Positions 26,377-34,828 of a DNA stretch of 48,018 bases are shown piece by piece. The position numbers and the translations under genes were made by a program. The stretch comes from Bacteroidota bacterium (lineage in GTDB: Bacteria; Bacteroidota; Bacteroidia; Bacteroidales; VadinHA17), in assembly GCA_011050615.1 (NCBI GenBank), contig DRFJ01000042.1, positions 1-48,018 of the forward strand. The letters run 5' to 3'. The notes under the pieces were generated by a model. That model made no database searches. It worked only from the letters and a program-made list of their open reading frames with translations, and was not told where the DNA came from. The first letter of the stretch is position 1; each line of letters starts with the position of its first letter.

Positions 26377-27834
26377 ATGATGCATCCACACAGGATAAAA
26401 ATAATTTTTTGGAAAGGCAGGATATATTTTTTTGTTTTCATTCTCGCTCTGTTCATATTTTCCTGCGATTCCAGAGAAGTGCGACTCGTTGATGACACAC
26501 CAATAAGCCGTGATCTTGAACAGATCAGGGAACGGGGAAGGCTTATTGCCCTTACAGATTATAACTCAATAAGTTACTTTATTTACAGGGGTGAGCCCAT
26601 GGGTTTTCAGTTTGAAATGCTCCAGGATTTTGCTGATTACCTGCAGATTGAACTGGAACTTATTACTGAAAATGACCTCATCAGGTCCTTTGAGATGCTA
26701 AATGACGGCAGAACCGACCTCCTGGCTCTTAACCTCACCATTAATAATGAACGAAAGGAAAGGGTACAGTTTACACATCCTATAGGACAAACAAGGCAGG
26801 TACTTGTTCAGAAAAGACCTGATAACTGGCGCGAGATGAAAATGGACGATATTAACAGGGTACTTGTCAGAAACCTCCTGGACCTGGCTGACAGGACAGT
26901 GTATGTGCAGTCTGAATCATCTTATGCGCAGAGAATGAAAAATCTCCAGAGTGAAATTGGGGACACAATTCATATTGTGGAGGTACCGATGGAAGCTGAA
27001 GAACTGATTTCACTCGTAGCCAGTGGTGAAATTAATTTTACGGTTGCTGATGAAAATATAGCCATGGTAAACCGTACCTATTATCCCGACCTTGATCTTG
27101 ACACCCCTGTCAGCTTTGAACAAAACCTGGCATGGGCAGTCAGGAAGAGCGGGTCAGACAGGCTGCTGGAAGAGCTTAATAAATGGATAGGTGGATTTAA
27201 AAAAACGGAGCGATACGCATTATTGTATGCCAAGTATTTTAAAAATTCCAGGTCAAAACATATTGTCCGGTCCGATTATTTCAGTCTTGGCAGTGGTAAT
27301 ATTTCACGCTGGGATGAATATTTTAAGCAATACAGTGATTCCATAGGCTGGGACTGGCGACTGCTTGCTTCACTGGTGCTTCAGGAATCACGTTTTAATC
27401 CCGATGCTGAATCCTGGGCAGGGGCCTACGGACTTATGCAACTCATGCCTTCAACAGGAACCCAGTTCGGTATTGATATTTATTCAAGTCCCGAAAACAA
27501 TATAAGGGCAGGTATAAAATACATACAATGGCTGCAGGAATTATTTGAGGATAAGGTATCTGACGAGGATGAAAGGATCAAATTTATCCTTGCCTCGTAT
27601 AATGTAGGCCCGGGACATGTACTTGATGCCCGCCAGCTGGCACGCAAGCACGGGCGCGACCCGGAGGTGTGGGATAATAACGTAGCTTATTACCTGCTTC
27701 GCAAATCAGATCCCGAGTTCTATCATGACCCTGTGGTGGAACATGGTTTCTGCCGTGGCGAAGAACCATTCAACTATGTCATTGAAGTACTCGACAGATA
27801 CGAGCACTATAAGAATTTCCCTGAAGATCAGTAG
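26377..27834 (+). CDS. mltF: Membrane-bound lytic transglycosylase, MltF-like
   Basis: A 485-residue lipoprotein. The signal peptide ends in the lipobox IFSC, placing the lipidated Cys at residue 30. Residues 45-290 form a periplasmic solute-binding (SBP_bac_3) domain with RGRLIALTDYNSISYF and DLLALNLTINNERKERVQFTHP. Residues 310-480 are a lysozyme-like SLT domain with LVLQESRFNPDAES (catalytic Glu in QES), GAYGLMQLMPST and LASYNVGPGHV. Such enzymes cleave the MurNAc-GlcNAc bond to leave 1,6-anhydro ends, with the binding-protein domain as a sensor. The stop lies 2 bases from that of the convergent Nudix gene. Confidence 0.9.
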   Translation: MMHPHRIKIIFWKGRIYFFVFILALFIFSCDSREVRLVDDTPISRDLEQIRERGRLIALTDYNSISYFIYRGEPMGFQFEMLQDFADYLQIELELITENDLIRSFEMLNDGRTDLLALNLTINNERKERVQFTHPIGQTRQVLVQKRPDNWREMKMDDINRVLVRNLLDLADRTVYVQSESSYAQRMKNLQSEIGDTIHIVEVPMEAEELISLVASGEINFTVADENIAMVNRTYYPDLDLDTPVSFEQNLAWAVRKSGSDRLLEELNKWIGGFKKTERYALLYAKYFKNSRSKHIVRSDYFSLGSGNISRWDEYFKQYSDSIGWDWRLLASLVLQESRFNPDAESWAGAYGLMQLMPSTGTQFGIDIYSSPENNIRAGIKYIQWLQELFEDKVSDEDERIKFILASYNVGPGHVLDARQLARKHGRDPEVWDNNVAYYLLRKSDPEFYHDPVVEHGFCRGEEPFNYVIEVLDRYEHYKNFPEDQ

Positions 27835-27836
27835 CC

Positions 27837-28481
27837 TCAGCCTGTAATTATCCCCTCCCTCTCAATGATAACCAGCAACTCATATAATATCATCGCCGTG
27901 GCACCCCAGATTATACTGCCTTTGTAATCATAATATTTTATATCAAGCTCTTCATCCCGCACTACCATAGGTTTTTGCTTCACAATGCCGGGCTTATAAA
28001 AATCGGTCAGTCGTGCTTCAATAAGAGAAACCACCTCCTTCTTGTCCGGTCTGAATACAGGACGGGTGCTGCAAAAGGCAAGCACGGGACTTACTTCAGT
28101 ATTGCTAACGGGAATGAACAGGGGTGTGAGTGTTCCGAGTATATCAAGGTCATTATTGCATAAGCCAACTTCTTCACATGCTTCTCTTATTGCCGTATCT
28201 GTAAGGTTAGGGTCTTCCTTCTCCATCCTGCCTCCGGGAAAGGAGATCTGGCCGCTGTGAACACCCCTGTATACCGGCCGTTGGATAAAGAGGGTATGGA
28301 TTTCGTCATTTAAGGGATACAGGAGGATCAAAACGGCTGCCAGCCTTGAATCGTGTCGTTTTTGCCGCGGGAAATCATTGATCATCCTGTCCGAAGAAGC
28401 CATCTCCCACTGAACATCCGTTCCGGGAAGTGTCTTCCGCAGGGCAAGCCTGAGCTTAGTTGTAAAATGATCCTGGTTCAT
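27837..28481 (-). CDS. Nudix hydrolase, CoA-pyrophosphatase type
   Basis: A 214-residue protein with a Nudix box GGRMEKEDPNLTDTAIREAC followed by EEVGL, that is the G-x5-E-x7-REUxEExGU pattern, preceded by HSGQISFP, the pattern found in the NudL/CoA diphosphatase group (UPF0035-like). Upstream RLAAVLILLYPLN and IHTLFIQRP fit the same group. The expected reaction is cleavage of CoA and its derivatives to phosphopantetheine and 3',5'-ADP. It follows gatD after 38 bases on the same strand and may be read from the same transcript, with no obvious functional link. Confidence 0.83.
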   Translation of the reverse strand: MNQDHFTTKLRLALRKTLPGTDVQWEMASSDRMINDFPRQKRHDSRLAAVLILLYPLNDEIHTLFIQRPVYRGVHSGQISFPGGRMEKEDPNLTDTAIREACEEVGLCNNDLDILGTLTPLFIPVSNTEVSPVLAFCSTRPVFRPDKKEVVSLIEARLTDFYKPGIVKQKPMVVRDEELDIKYYDYKGSIIWGATAMILYELLVIIEREGIITG

Positions 28482-28519
28482 GATGCAAATATAGCAAATG
28501 CTAATATAGCAGGGAGCTT

Positions 28520-29905
28520 TTATTTCCTGAATTGCCTTATGAACTCCTCTACTTCCTTAACGCCTCCCTGGTATACAAGGTAACCATTGTATGGTTCCCT
28601 TGCTGTTATTTCATCATTAACCGGCTTCAGCATTATTTCTTTTACTTTCCCGGGGTCACCGGTCTGGCCCAGGGCCCAGCCCAGTTTAACCCAGGCCACT
28701 TCGGGAAGCATATTCCCCAGGGGTACCACCCCCTTGGCCATCATGTCGCGGCCTGTCTCATATACCATCATATGCACGTAGCCCCAGATGGTTTGCAGGG
28801 TCATAAAGACGGAAACTCCCTTATCCCTGGCTCTTTCAAGAGCCGGGTAGAGCTCCCTGTTTAAATGGCCAAGACCTGTTCCCACAATAATAATCCCTTT
28901 ATAACCCATATCCACAAGGCTGTCGAGTATTTCAGGCTTCATATGCGGGTAATAATACATCATGCTGACCTCTTCGTTGAAGTAGGGCATTATTTTCACT
29001 TTCTTATCCTTACGTCGTGGATTAAAGTCTTTCTTGATATGTTTTATGCCATTACGGGTTACGGTTGCCACCGGTGTATCCCCTATGGTCCGGAAGGTTG
29101 ACCTGTATGAGCTGTGCATCTTACGTACCCTGGTCCCCCTGTGGAGAAATCCGTAATCATCGGAGGTAGGTCCGAACATGCAAACCATTACTTCTGCAAT
29201 ATCTCCATGGCCGGCAGCGTAGGAAGCATGAATAAGGTTAAGAGCCGCATCGGATGAAGGTCGGTCGGACGATCTCTGTGAACCGACCAGTATAACGGGT
29301 ATGGGCAGGTTTTGCACCATAAAGGAAAGTGCCGCAGCGGTATGATGAAGTGTGTCGGTGCCGTGTCCGATTATTATGCCGTCGGCGCCGTTCTCTATTT
29401 CCCTGCCTATGGCTTTTGCCAGGGTGATATACTGCTCGGGGCCCATGTTCTCACTGAATACTGCGAATAGTTTTTCGGTATTTATATTACAAATATCAGC
29501 CAGTTCGGGCACTGCACCATAAAGTTCTCCCGGTGAGAAAGCGGGAATAACCGCTCCTGTCCGGTAGTCCAGTCGTGAAGCAATAGTTCCCCCTGTACCG
29601 AAAAGTTTAACCGTTGGCTTATCATCAGAATATGGAAATTCCTTTTCGGGTATTTTGTAGTTTGCCTTCTTGTATCCTGTTTCTTTCATTGAAGTAATGG
29701 TACTGACATTGATACCGATGTTATACCCGGTTTCAATTTTCAGTACCAGGTGCATGTCGTCATCATTCTCAGACCTGGGCAGAACTGTTCCCCTGAACAC
29801 ACCCCTGCTTGTTTCAATACAGGCCTTTCCCCAGACTCTTACATTGTATTTTTTGAGGGTATCAAGGGCCCGGCCCCTGTATCCCTGGAATATCTGATCA
29901 GTCAT
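28520..29905 (-). CDS. gatD: Glu-tRNA(Gln) amidotransferase subunit D (archaeal type)
   Basis: A 461-residue protein with the two-part structure of archaeal GatD. Residues 1-80 form the small beta-barrel accessory domain (FRGTVLPRSE, DDMHLVLKIETGYNIGI). Residues 95-440 are an L-asparaginase-type amidase with the four catalytic positions intact: Thr107 in GTGGTIAS, Thr183-Asp184 in HGTDTL and Lys262 in GTRVRKMHSS; the Pyrococcus enzyme has Thr101, Thr177, Asp178 and Lys254, nearly the same spacing. GatD releases ammonia from glutamine or asparagine for GatE. Its ATG overlaps the gatE end by 8 bases. A plain asparaginase would be about 330 residues and lack both the first domain and the adjacent gatE, so that alternative is unlikely. 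GatDE is classically archaeal, so inter-domain transfer is inferred. Confidence 0.92.
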   Translation of the reverse strand: MTDQIFQGYRGRALDTLKKYNVRVWGKACIETSRGVFRGTVLPRSENDDDMHLVLKIETGYNIGINVSTITSMKETGYKKANYKIPEKEFPYSDDKPTVKLFGTGGTIASRLDYRTGAVIPAFSPGELYGAVPELADICNINTEKLFAVFSENMGPEQYITLAKAIGREIENGADGIIIGHGTDTLHHTAAALSFMVQNLPIPVILVGSQRSSDRPSSDAALNLIHASYAAGHGDIAEVMVCMFGPTSDDYGFLHRGTRVRKMHSSYRSTFRTIGDTPVATVTRNGIKHIKKDFNPRRKDKKVKIMPYFNEEVSMMYYYPHMKPEILDSLVDMGYKGIIIVGTGLGHLNRELYPALERARDKGVSVFMTLQTIWGYVHMMVYETGRDMMAKGVVPLGNMLPEVAWVKLGWALGQTGDPGKVKEIMLKPVNDEITAREPYNGYLVYQGGVKEVEEFIRQFRK

Positions 29906-31880
29906 CTGCCTTTATTCTTTTTTCGACTATTTTTCTGAGATCGCCCAGACTGACATTTCCTGTTGCCTGTTTCCTGATCTGCCCCATAATCCAGTTAACC
30001 GCACAATCGCTATCTTCTGATATTCGCTCCTGTTTGAATTTCTCATAAAGAAACTCTATGGGGGCGAGTATTTCATCTATCTCTTTTTTCTTGAAATTCA
30101 GTGTTGTAAGTATTGATTCATATCTCATTTTGGGATGCAGGTACAGGACTTTAAGCATTGGCCCGGCTATTTCAATCCGGAGGTCCTGTGCTCTGATAAA
30201 ACCAAGGAGATTATGGATTATTTCATAACTGAAGTTTTTATGTGCCTTCATTGTCCCTTCAATATTCTTAAACCTGTGACCCAGGAAGATACCAATGTCT
30301 CTCGGATCAAAGCCGAAATCTTCAGATATTGAGACAATAAGCGGATAAAGATTTTTACTGAGGATATACCTGTATGTATCTTCAGGTATTCCCCATTGCT
30401 TCATTTTCTTAATCCTGTCAGAAACTGATTCTGGCAGCTTTGACCTTATTTCTTCTATCTGGTCGTCGTGGAGGGGTATCGGCGCAGAGTCGGTATCAGG
30501 ATACATCCTGTCCTTGCCCGGCAGCACTCTTTCAAACATTGTGGTACCATCAGGGAATGACTTCCTCGTTTCATTGGGCACCTCTTTGAAAGCGAGCTGC
30601 ATTCTTTCCTCAACCGTCTCAAGGGCTGTGGGTATGTCTTCGGGTGGCCCCCATAATAAGATCATTGCATCATCATCACCTGCTTCAAGGACTGAAGATA
30701 TTTTTTTCCATTGGCTTTTTGTAATCAGGGGTTCAAGCTCCTCGGAATGGCTCATGTTTGGTTTTTCAATGCAGGCGATCACCTTTAGCCTGTCGCTTAA
30801 CTCGTCGGCAAAGATTTTTCCGGGTTGTGTAAAATGTGAAAGTATTTGCTTGCATAACGGAAGCCTGAGAGCATAAACACTCATATTATTGTCAAAGGCT
30901 CTCTTTACCGGTTCTGACAGAAGGCCTGTTTCGCCGGGACTAATTTCCCTGGAGGACATTTTCCATCCGGATGGGTCTTTAATCCTTTCGTTCAAAATAT
31001 CCCTGATATGAAGCAGGGCGTATTGCCTGAATGCTTCGTTATGTGAGAGTGCAGGTATCCAGCTGTTATGTGCAACTCCTTTTACTTCCACCCTGCTTCC
31101 TCCTTCACAGCTCACGTTAACGTCTTCCCTTCCGGACCCTATACCTGTTCTCACTTTTCCCGTGCTCCTGTTAAGGAACCTGATATATTCAGCGGCTTCA
31201 GCCAGCTCCCATGGTGTAAGCATGTCGGGGTAGGTAACAGTTTCAATAAGGGGCATGCCCAGCCTGTCTGTTTTATATACCCGCGTGTGTCCTATGTCAG
31301 ATATTTCGCGGCATGAGTCTTCTTCAATGCTCAGCTGTATTATCCTTACTTTTTTGTTGCTGAGCTCAATCTCTCCCTCCACGCCCAGTATTGCTGATCT
31401 CTGGAAGCCTGTCGGGATGCTCCCGTCAAGATATTGCTTGCGCGTAATATGGACCTCTCCGACAATATTCAGTTTGCACAGAAGCGATATTTCAAGAGCT
31501 ATATCAAGGGCTTTCCTGTCAAGGGGGAAGGGGGGAGTGTCATCCACTTCATATGTGCATGCATTTTCATTATTGATACGATAGATAATTTCTTTCCGGG
31601 TTTTAAATTCCATGAGGGCAGTCCCGTCATATTCCCCCAGCTCACTCAATGTGGGCCGCATATGCCGTATTACCTCTGCATCGTATTCATTATCTTCATG
31701 GTAGATACCCGCAGGACAGCGGCAAAAAAGCTTGCTTTCGGTGGCCAGTTGCTGGTGGACTTCCAGCCCCGATTTAAATCCTATTCTGCGATAGTCCTCC
31801 TCAGTGGCTTCATGCAGGCTAACATAAGCAATCAGCTTACGGCTTGATTCATAATTCCTCTTTGGGCTAAACCTCTTCAT
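29898..31880 (-). CDS. gatE: Glu-tRNA(Gln) amidotransferase subunit E (archaeal type)
   Basis: A 660-residue kinase/amidotransferase of the GatB/GatE family. The catalytic cradle begins at about residue 34 (FKSGLEVHQQLATESKLFCR, canonical GLEVHxQL) and continues with EVDDTPP, VHITRKQYLDGSIPTGFQR, IQLSIEEDSCR, YKTDRLGMPLIE, TGIGSGREDVNVS and RVEVKGV. A GAD-type insertion follows at about residues 330-430, and after it FPDGTTMFERVLPGKDRMYPDTD, both characteristic of GatE and absent from GatB. The tail (about 520-660) is a helical plus YqeY-like tRNA-binding domain. Length is slightly above the 620-635 usual in Archaea because of about 30 extra N-terminal residues. With GatD it would convert Glu-tRNA(Gln) to Gln-tRNA(Gln), needing a non-discriminating GluRS. 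First gene of a gatE-gatD pair; a terminator for the gene upstream precedes it. Confidence 0.93.
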   Translation of the reverse strand: MKRFSPKRNYESSRKLIAYVSLHEATEEDYRRIGFKSGLEVHQQLATESKLFCRCPAGIYHEDNEYDAEVIRHMRPTLSELGEYDGTALMEFKTRKEIIYRINNENACTYEVDDTPPFPLDRKALDIALEISLLCKLNIVGEVHITRKQYLDGSIPTGFQRSAILGVEGEIELSNKKVRIIQLSIEEDSCREISDIGHTRVYKTDRLGMPLIETVTYPDMLTPWELAEAAEYIRFLNRSTGKVRTGIGSGREDVNVSCEGGSRVEVKGVAHNSWIPALSHNEAFRQYALLHIRDILNERIKDPSGWKMSSREISPGETGLLSEPVKRAFDNNMSVYALRLPLCKQILSHFTQPGKIFADELSDRLKVIACIEKPNMSHSEELEPLITKSQWKKISSVLEAGDDDAMILLWGPPEDIPTALETVEERMQLAFKEVPNETRKSFPDGTTMFERVLPGKDRMYPDTDSAPIPLHDDQIEEIRSKLPESVSDRIKKMKQWGIPEDTYRYILSKNLYPLIVSISEDFGFDPRDIGIFLGHRFKNIEGTMKAHKNFSYEIIHNLLGFIRAQDLRIEIAGPMLKVLYLHPKMRYESILTTLNFKKKEIDEILAPIEFLYEKFKQERISEDSDCAVNWIMGQIRKQATGNVSLGDLRKIVEKRIKADD

Positions 31881-32050
31881 TCTTGTGTCTATAATTCGCC
31901 CAATTTATGGAAGAATGAGGAAATATCAAATTCCGGTGTCAGCGTCATAAAATCAATAAATTAATAAAATATATATTTAGCCCTTGAAATCATAATTTTT
32001 TCTCATTTTGTGCTATTGCTTTTATAAAATCTTAAACAGACAGGCATAAA

Positions 32051-32106
32051 TAAAAAATCGGGGAAATGTTATTTTTTTCTTTCCACTGATTAAAATATTT
32101 TCCCCG
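32051..32106 (-). terminator. Terminator-like hairpin after the LolE-type gene
   Basis: On the minus strand, CGGGGAAAAT (32106-32097) can pair with the ATTTCCCCG of 32067-32059, followed by ATTTTTTA. The loop of about 29 bases is long, so this is a weaker call. It would separate the permease gene from gatE; the remaining 31881-32119 interval is AT-rich and holds nothing else I can support. Confidence 0.5.
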
Positions 32107-32119
32107 GGCGGCAGAATTG

Positions 32120-33364
32120 TCAGTCAAATTTAATGGCTTTAACCGGGCTTATGGAAGATACCAGGCGGGAAGGTATCAGGAGCATCAGAAGGATAATAAG
32201 GATGGTACCCAGGTTCAGAAGGATAATATGAAGGATGTCTATATTGACAGGGACGGTGGTAAGGTAGTAAGATGAGGGATCAAGGCTGATAAGCTCAAAT
32301 TTTTTCTGCATCAGTGCCAGTCCGTAGCCGGTAAGATTACCCCACAACAGTCCAGTTGCGATTATGTATATTGCCTGGTTGAGAAAGATGTTCTGAATAA
32401 GCTTGTTGCCTGATCCGAGAGCTTTGAGTATACCTATCATATTTGTTTTTTCCAGTATCAGGATCAGGAGTCCTGATATCATTGTGAATGCTGCCACCAG
32501 GAGCATCAGTACAACTATCACAATTACATTTGTGTCCTGGAAATTGAGCCAGTCGAGTATCTGCGGGTATTTCATCCTTAGGTTCGTGACTTTGAGTTTT
32601 TCCTGGTCCTCCTCAAATTTATACCCAATGGCATCCCTTACAAGAAAGGTCATCAGATCAATATCATTAAAATGGTCAATGAATATCTCGAAACCGCTTA
32701 CCTGATTCTCCTCCCAGTTGTTCAGCCTGCGTATATGACCAATATCTCCGAGGATGTATACCTTATCCATTGATTCCACACTTGTTTCATATATGCCTTC
32801 CACAGTAAATTTTCTCATCCTTGGAGGATCCTGAACAAAATACATGGCAAAATCGTCCCCAAGCCCCAGGTTCAACATCGAGGATATTGTTTTTGATATA
32901 ATTACGCCATTTGATATGCTGGTGTCGCTCAGGCTGGGAATGCTGCCCTCGATAAGGTTTTTTCTGAAAAAACTCCAGTCATAATCGGTGCTCACACCTT
33001 TTAACACAACTCCCTGGATATTTTCATCTGTTTTTATTATGCCGGCCTTGGTGGCAAAAACATGTATATTATCAAAGCCCCTGTGATTATTCAGCTTAGC
33101 GGTAAATTCCTGGTCAGATGAGATGGGAGCTGTTTCAAATGAGTAATTGGAGTCGAAATTAAGTACCTGGATATGCCCGCTGAATCCGGCAATCTTATTC
33201 CTTATTTCCTGTTTGAAGCCCGTCAGAATAGCAAGGGCAAGTATCATCACGGTAATGCTCAGTGCTATACCGGCAATAACTATCCTGTTGATTGGCCTTG
33301 AAAAGGTCATCCCCTTCCTTCTCTCCCGTATAAGGCGTTTTGATATAAATAATGCAATCTTCAT
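32120..33364 (-). CDS. LolC/LolE-like lipoprotein-releasing ABC permease
   Basis: A 414-residue permease. The N-terminal FISKRLIRERRKGMTFSRPINRIVIAGIAL and first membrane helix (about residues 25-50) fit the LolC/E family; a large periplasmic MacB-type domain follows, then three membrane helices near the C-terminus (about 275-305, 330-350, 375-400), the FtsX arrangement. The family works with the ATPase LolD to extract lipoproteins from the inner membrane for transport to the outer membrane. No ATPase gene is adjacent, so LolD must be elsewhere. It lies 44 bases after the aminotransferase gene on the same strand. Confidence 0.85.
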   Translation of the reverse strand: MKIALFISKRLIRERRKGMTFSRPINRIVIAGIALSITVMILALAILTGFKQEIRNKIAGFSGHIQVLNFDSNYSFETAPISSDQEFTAKLNNHRGFDNIHVFATKAGIIKTDENIQGVVLKGVSTDYDWSFFRKNLIEGSIPSLSDTSISNGVIISKTISSMLNLGLGDDFAMYFVQDPPRMRKFTVEGIYETSVESMDKVYILGDIGHIRRLNNWEENQVSGFEIFIDHFNDIDLMTFLVRDAIGYKFEEDQEKLKVTNLRMKYPQILDWLNFQDTNVIVIVVLMLLVAAFTMISGLLILILEKTNMIGILKALGSGNKLIQNIFLNQAIYIIATGLLWGNLTGYGLALMQKKFELISLDPSSYYLTTVPVNIDILHIILLNLGTILIILLMLLIPSRLVSSISPVKAIKFD

Positions 33365-33408
33365 CTGGCTTATATGCCTTCAATCCTTGATCAATCTTAA
33401 ATCTTAAA

Positions 33409-34605
33409 TCATACCGCTCCCGGGTAAACCTTCAGGGCTTCAGCCAGTGTTTCCATTGCATTTTTCAGATCGTCCGTATTCAGGACATAGGCAATCCTTA
33501 CTTCATTACGACCCAGTCCGGGTGTCGAGTAAAATCCGGAGGCCGGGGCCAGCATGACGGTCTGGTTTTTATATTCGAATTCTTCGAGCAGCCATTGTGA
33601 AAACTTATCCGTATCATCCACAGGTAGTTTGACAGTACTGTAAAATGCCCCTTTTGGGTTTGGGCAGTATACGCCCGGCATCTTATTGAGTGCATCTACC
33701 ATAAAATCGCGCCTTTCTGTATATTCATTATACACGTTCTCGAAATATTCCTTTGGTGTGTCAACGGAGGCTTCGCCTGCAATCTGCCCCAGTCCGGGAG
33801 GGCTGAGCCTTGCCTGTGCGAACTTGAGGGCTGTGGCAAGAACATCTTTGTTCCTGGTTATCAGGGCACCGATCCTGACACCACACATGCTGTAACGTTT
33901 TGACACTGAATCCAGGAGTATAATATTATTTTCAACACCTTCGAGATGCATGGCTGAAAAATGTTTTTCACCGTCATAACAGAACTCCCGGTATACTTCA
34001 TCGGAAAAGAGGAAGAGGTCATGTTTCACTATAATTTCCCGTAACTGTCGGATTTCGTTTTCAGTATAAAGGTAGCCGGTAGGATTATTCGGACTGCAGA
34101 TCAAAATACCCTTTGTTCTCCTGCTTATTTTTTTCTCAATCTCACTTACCGGGGGAAGGGCAAAATCGTCTTCTATTCTTGAAGTTACGGGTACAATCTT
34201 CACACCTGCGGTAGTGGCAAAACCATTATAATTAGCATAAAAAGGTTCAGGAGTGATCACCTCATCTCCCGGGTTAAGACAGCTCATAAAAGCAAAAAGC
34301 ACAGCTTCAGAGCCACCGGCGGTGACAATGATCTCCGTATGATCAATATTTATTCCAAGCTTCTGGTAGTAGCCGGCCAGCTTTCTGCGGTATGATTCAT
34401 TACCTGCAGAATGGCTGTAAACAATAACCTTCTCCTGCATATTCTTCAGGGCATCAAGTGCGGCCTGTGGGGTAGGTATATCAGGCTGACCTATATTGAG
34501 ATGGTAGACTTTGCGTCCCTTCCTCTTTGCTTCTTCGGCATAGGGTACTAGTTTTCTGATGGGAGAGGCAGGCATTGATTTGCCTTTTTCTGATATCTGT
34601 GGCAT
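33409..34605 (-). CDS. PLP-dependent class I/II aminotransferase (aspartate aminotransferase-like)
   Basis: A 398-residue enzyme from the ATG at 34605; a TTG eight codons upstream is in frame but has no support. Fold-type I features: YHLNIGQPDIPTP, VTAGGSEAVLFAF, CSPNNPTGYLY with the PLP-binding Asn and Tyr, LFSDEVYREF with the Asp, and the PLP-anchoring lysine in SVSKRYSMCGVRIG. The pattern fits aspartate/aromatic-type aminotransferases; the exact substrate pair cannot be settled. It is divergent from valS and is followed by the LolE-type permease. Confidence 0.85.
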   Translation of the reverse strand: MPQISEKGKSMPASPIRKLVPYAEEAKRKGRKVYHLNIGQPDIPTPQAALDALKNMQEKVIVYSHSAGNESYRRKLAGYYQKLGINIDHTEIIVTAGGSEAVLFAFMSCLNPGDEVITPEPFYANYNGFATTAGVKIVPVTSRIEDDFALPPVSEIEKKISRRTKGILICSPNNPTGYLYTENEIRQLREIIVKHDLFLFSDEVYREFCYDGEKHFSAMHLEGVENNIILLDSVSKRYSMCGVRIGALITRNKDVLATALKFAQARLSPPGLGQIAGEASVDTPKEYFENVYNEYTERRDFMVDALNKMPGVYCPNPKGAFYSTVKLPVDDTDKFSQWLLEEFEYKNQTVMLAPASGFYSTPGLGRNEVRIAYVLNTDDLKNAMETLAEALKVYPGAV

Positions 34606-34686
34606 ATCCTGGGTTTTTAATTTGTTCAACTATACAAAGTTAATTTTTCAGGGCATAAAAAGGAATGATTTACAACATTTAATTGG

Positions 34687-34743
34687 AGCCGGGCAGTGTG
34701 AGGTTGCCGGAGGCAGTCGGTCACTGCGGGCCCGGGAGCGGCT
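34687..34743. other. GC-rich structured segment in the aminotransferase-valS intergenic region
   Basis: Within an AT-rich 220-base gap a GC-rich block carries nested inverted repeats: AGCCG (34687-34691) with CGGCT (34739-34743), GCAGTG (34693-34698) with CACTGC (34722-34727). The block lies upstream of the valS promoter element. I do not recognise it as a known RNA; it could be a structured leader, an intergenic repeat or a decayed sequence. Confidence 0.35.
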
Positions 34744-34793
34744 GGTGAGTGTTGCCACTTAAATTATTTTCCGATGGTATGATATAAAATTCT

Positions 34794-34801
34794 TATTTTT
34801 G
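34794..34801 (+). promoter_or_regulatory. -7 promoter element for valS
   Basis: TATTTTTG matches TAnnTTTG, with a T-run at 34767-34770 in roughly the -33 position. The transcript would start near 34808, about 20 bases before the ATG at 34829, which decides against the upstream in-frame TTG at 34799. Confidence 0.6.
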
Positions 34802-34828
34802 CACTTCATAAACCGATTGAATAGAAAA

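Noticed and set aside
28520..29905. Reading the GatD gene as a simple type I L-asparaginase
   Set aside because: The N-terminal accessory domain, the RGTRVRKMHSS segment and the overlap with gatE all point to GatD.
29898..31880. Reading the GatE gene as bacterial GatB
   Set aside because: It is about 180 residues longer, carries the GAD-type insertion and has no gatA or gatC beside it.
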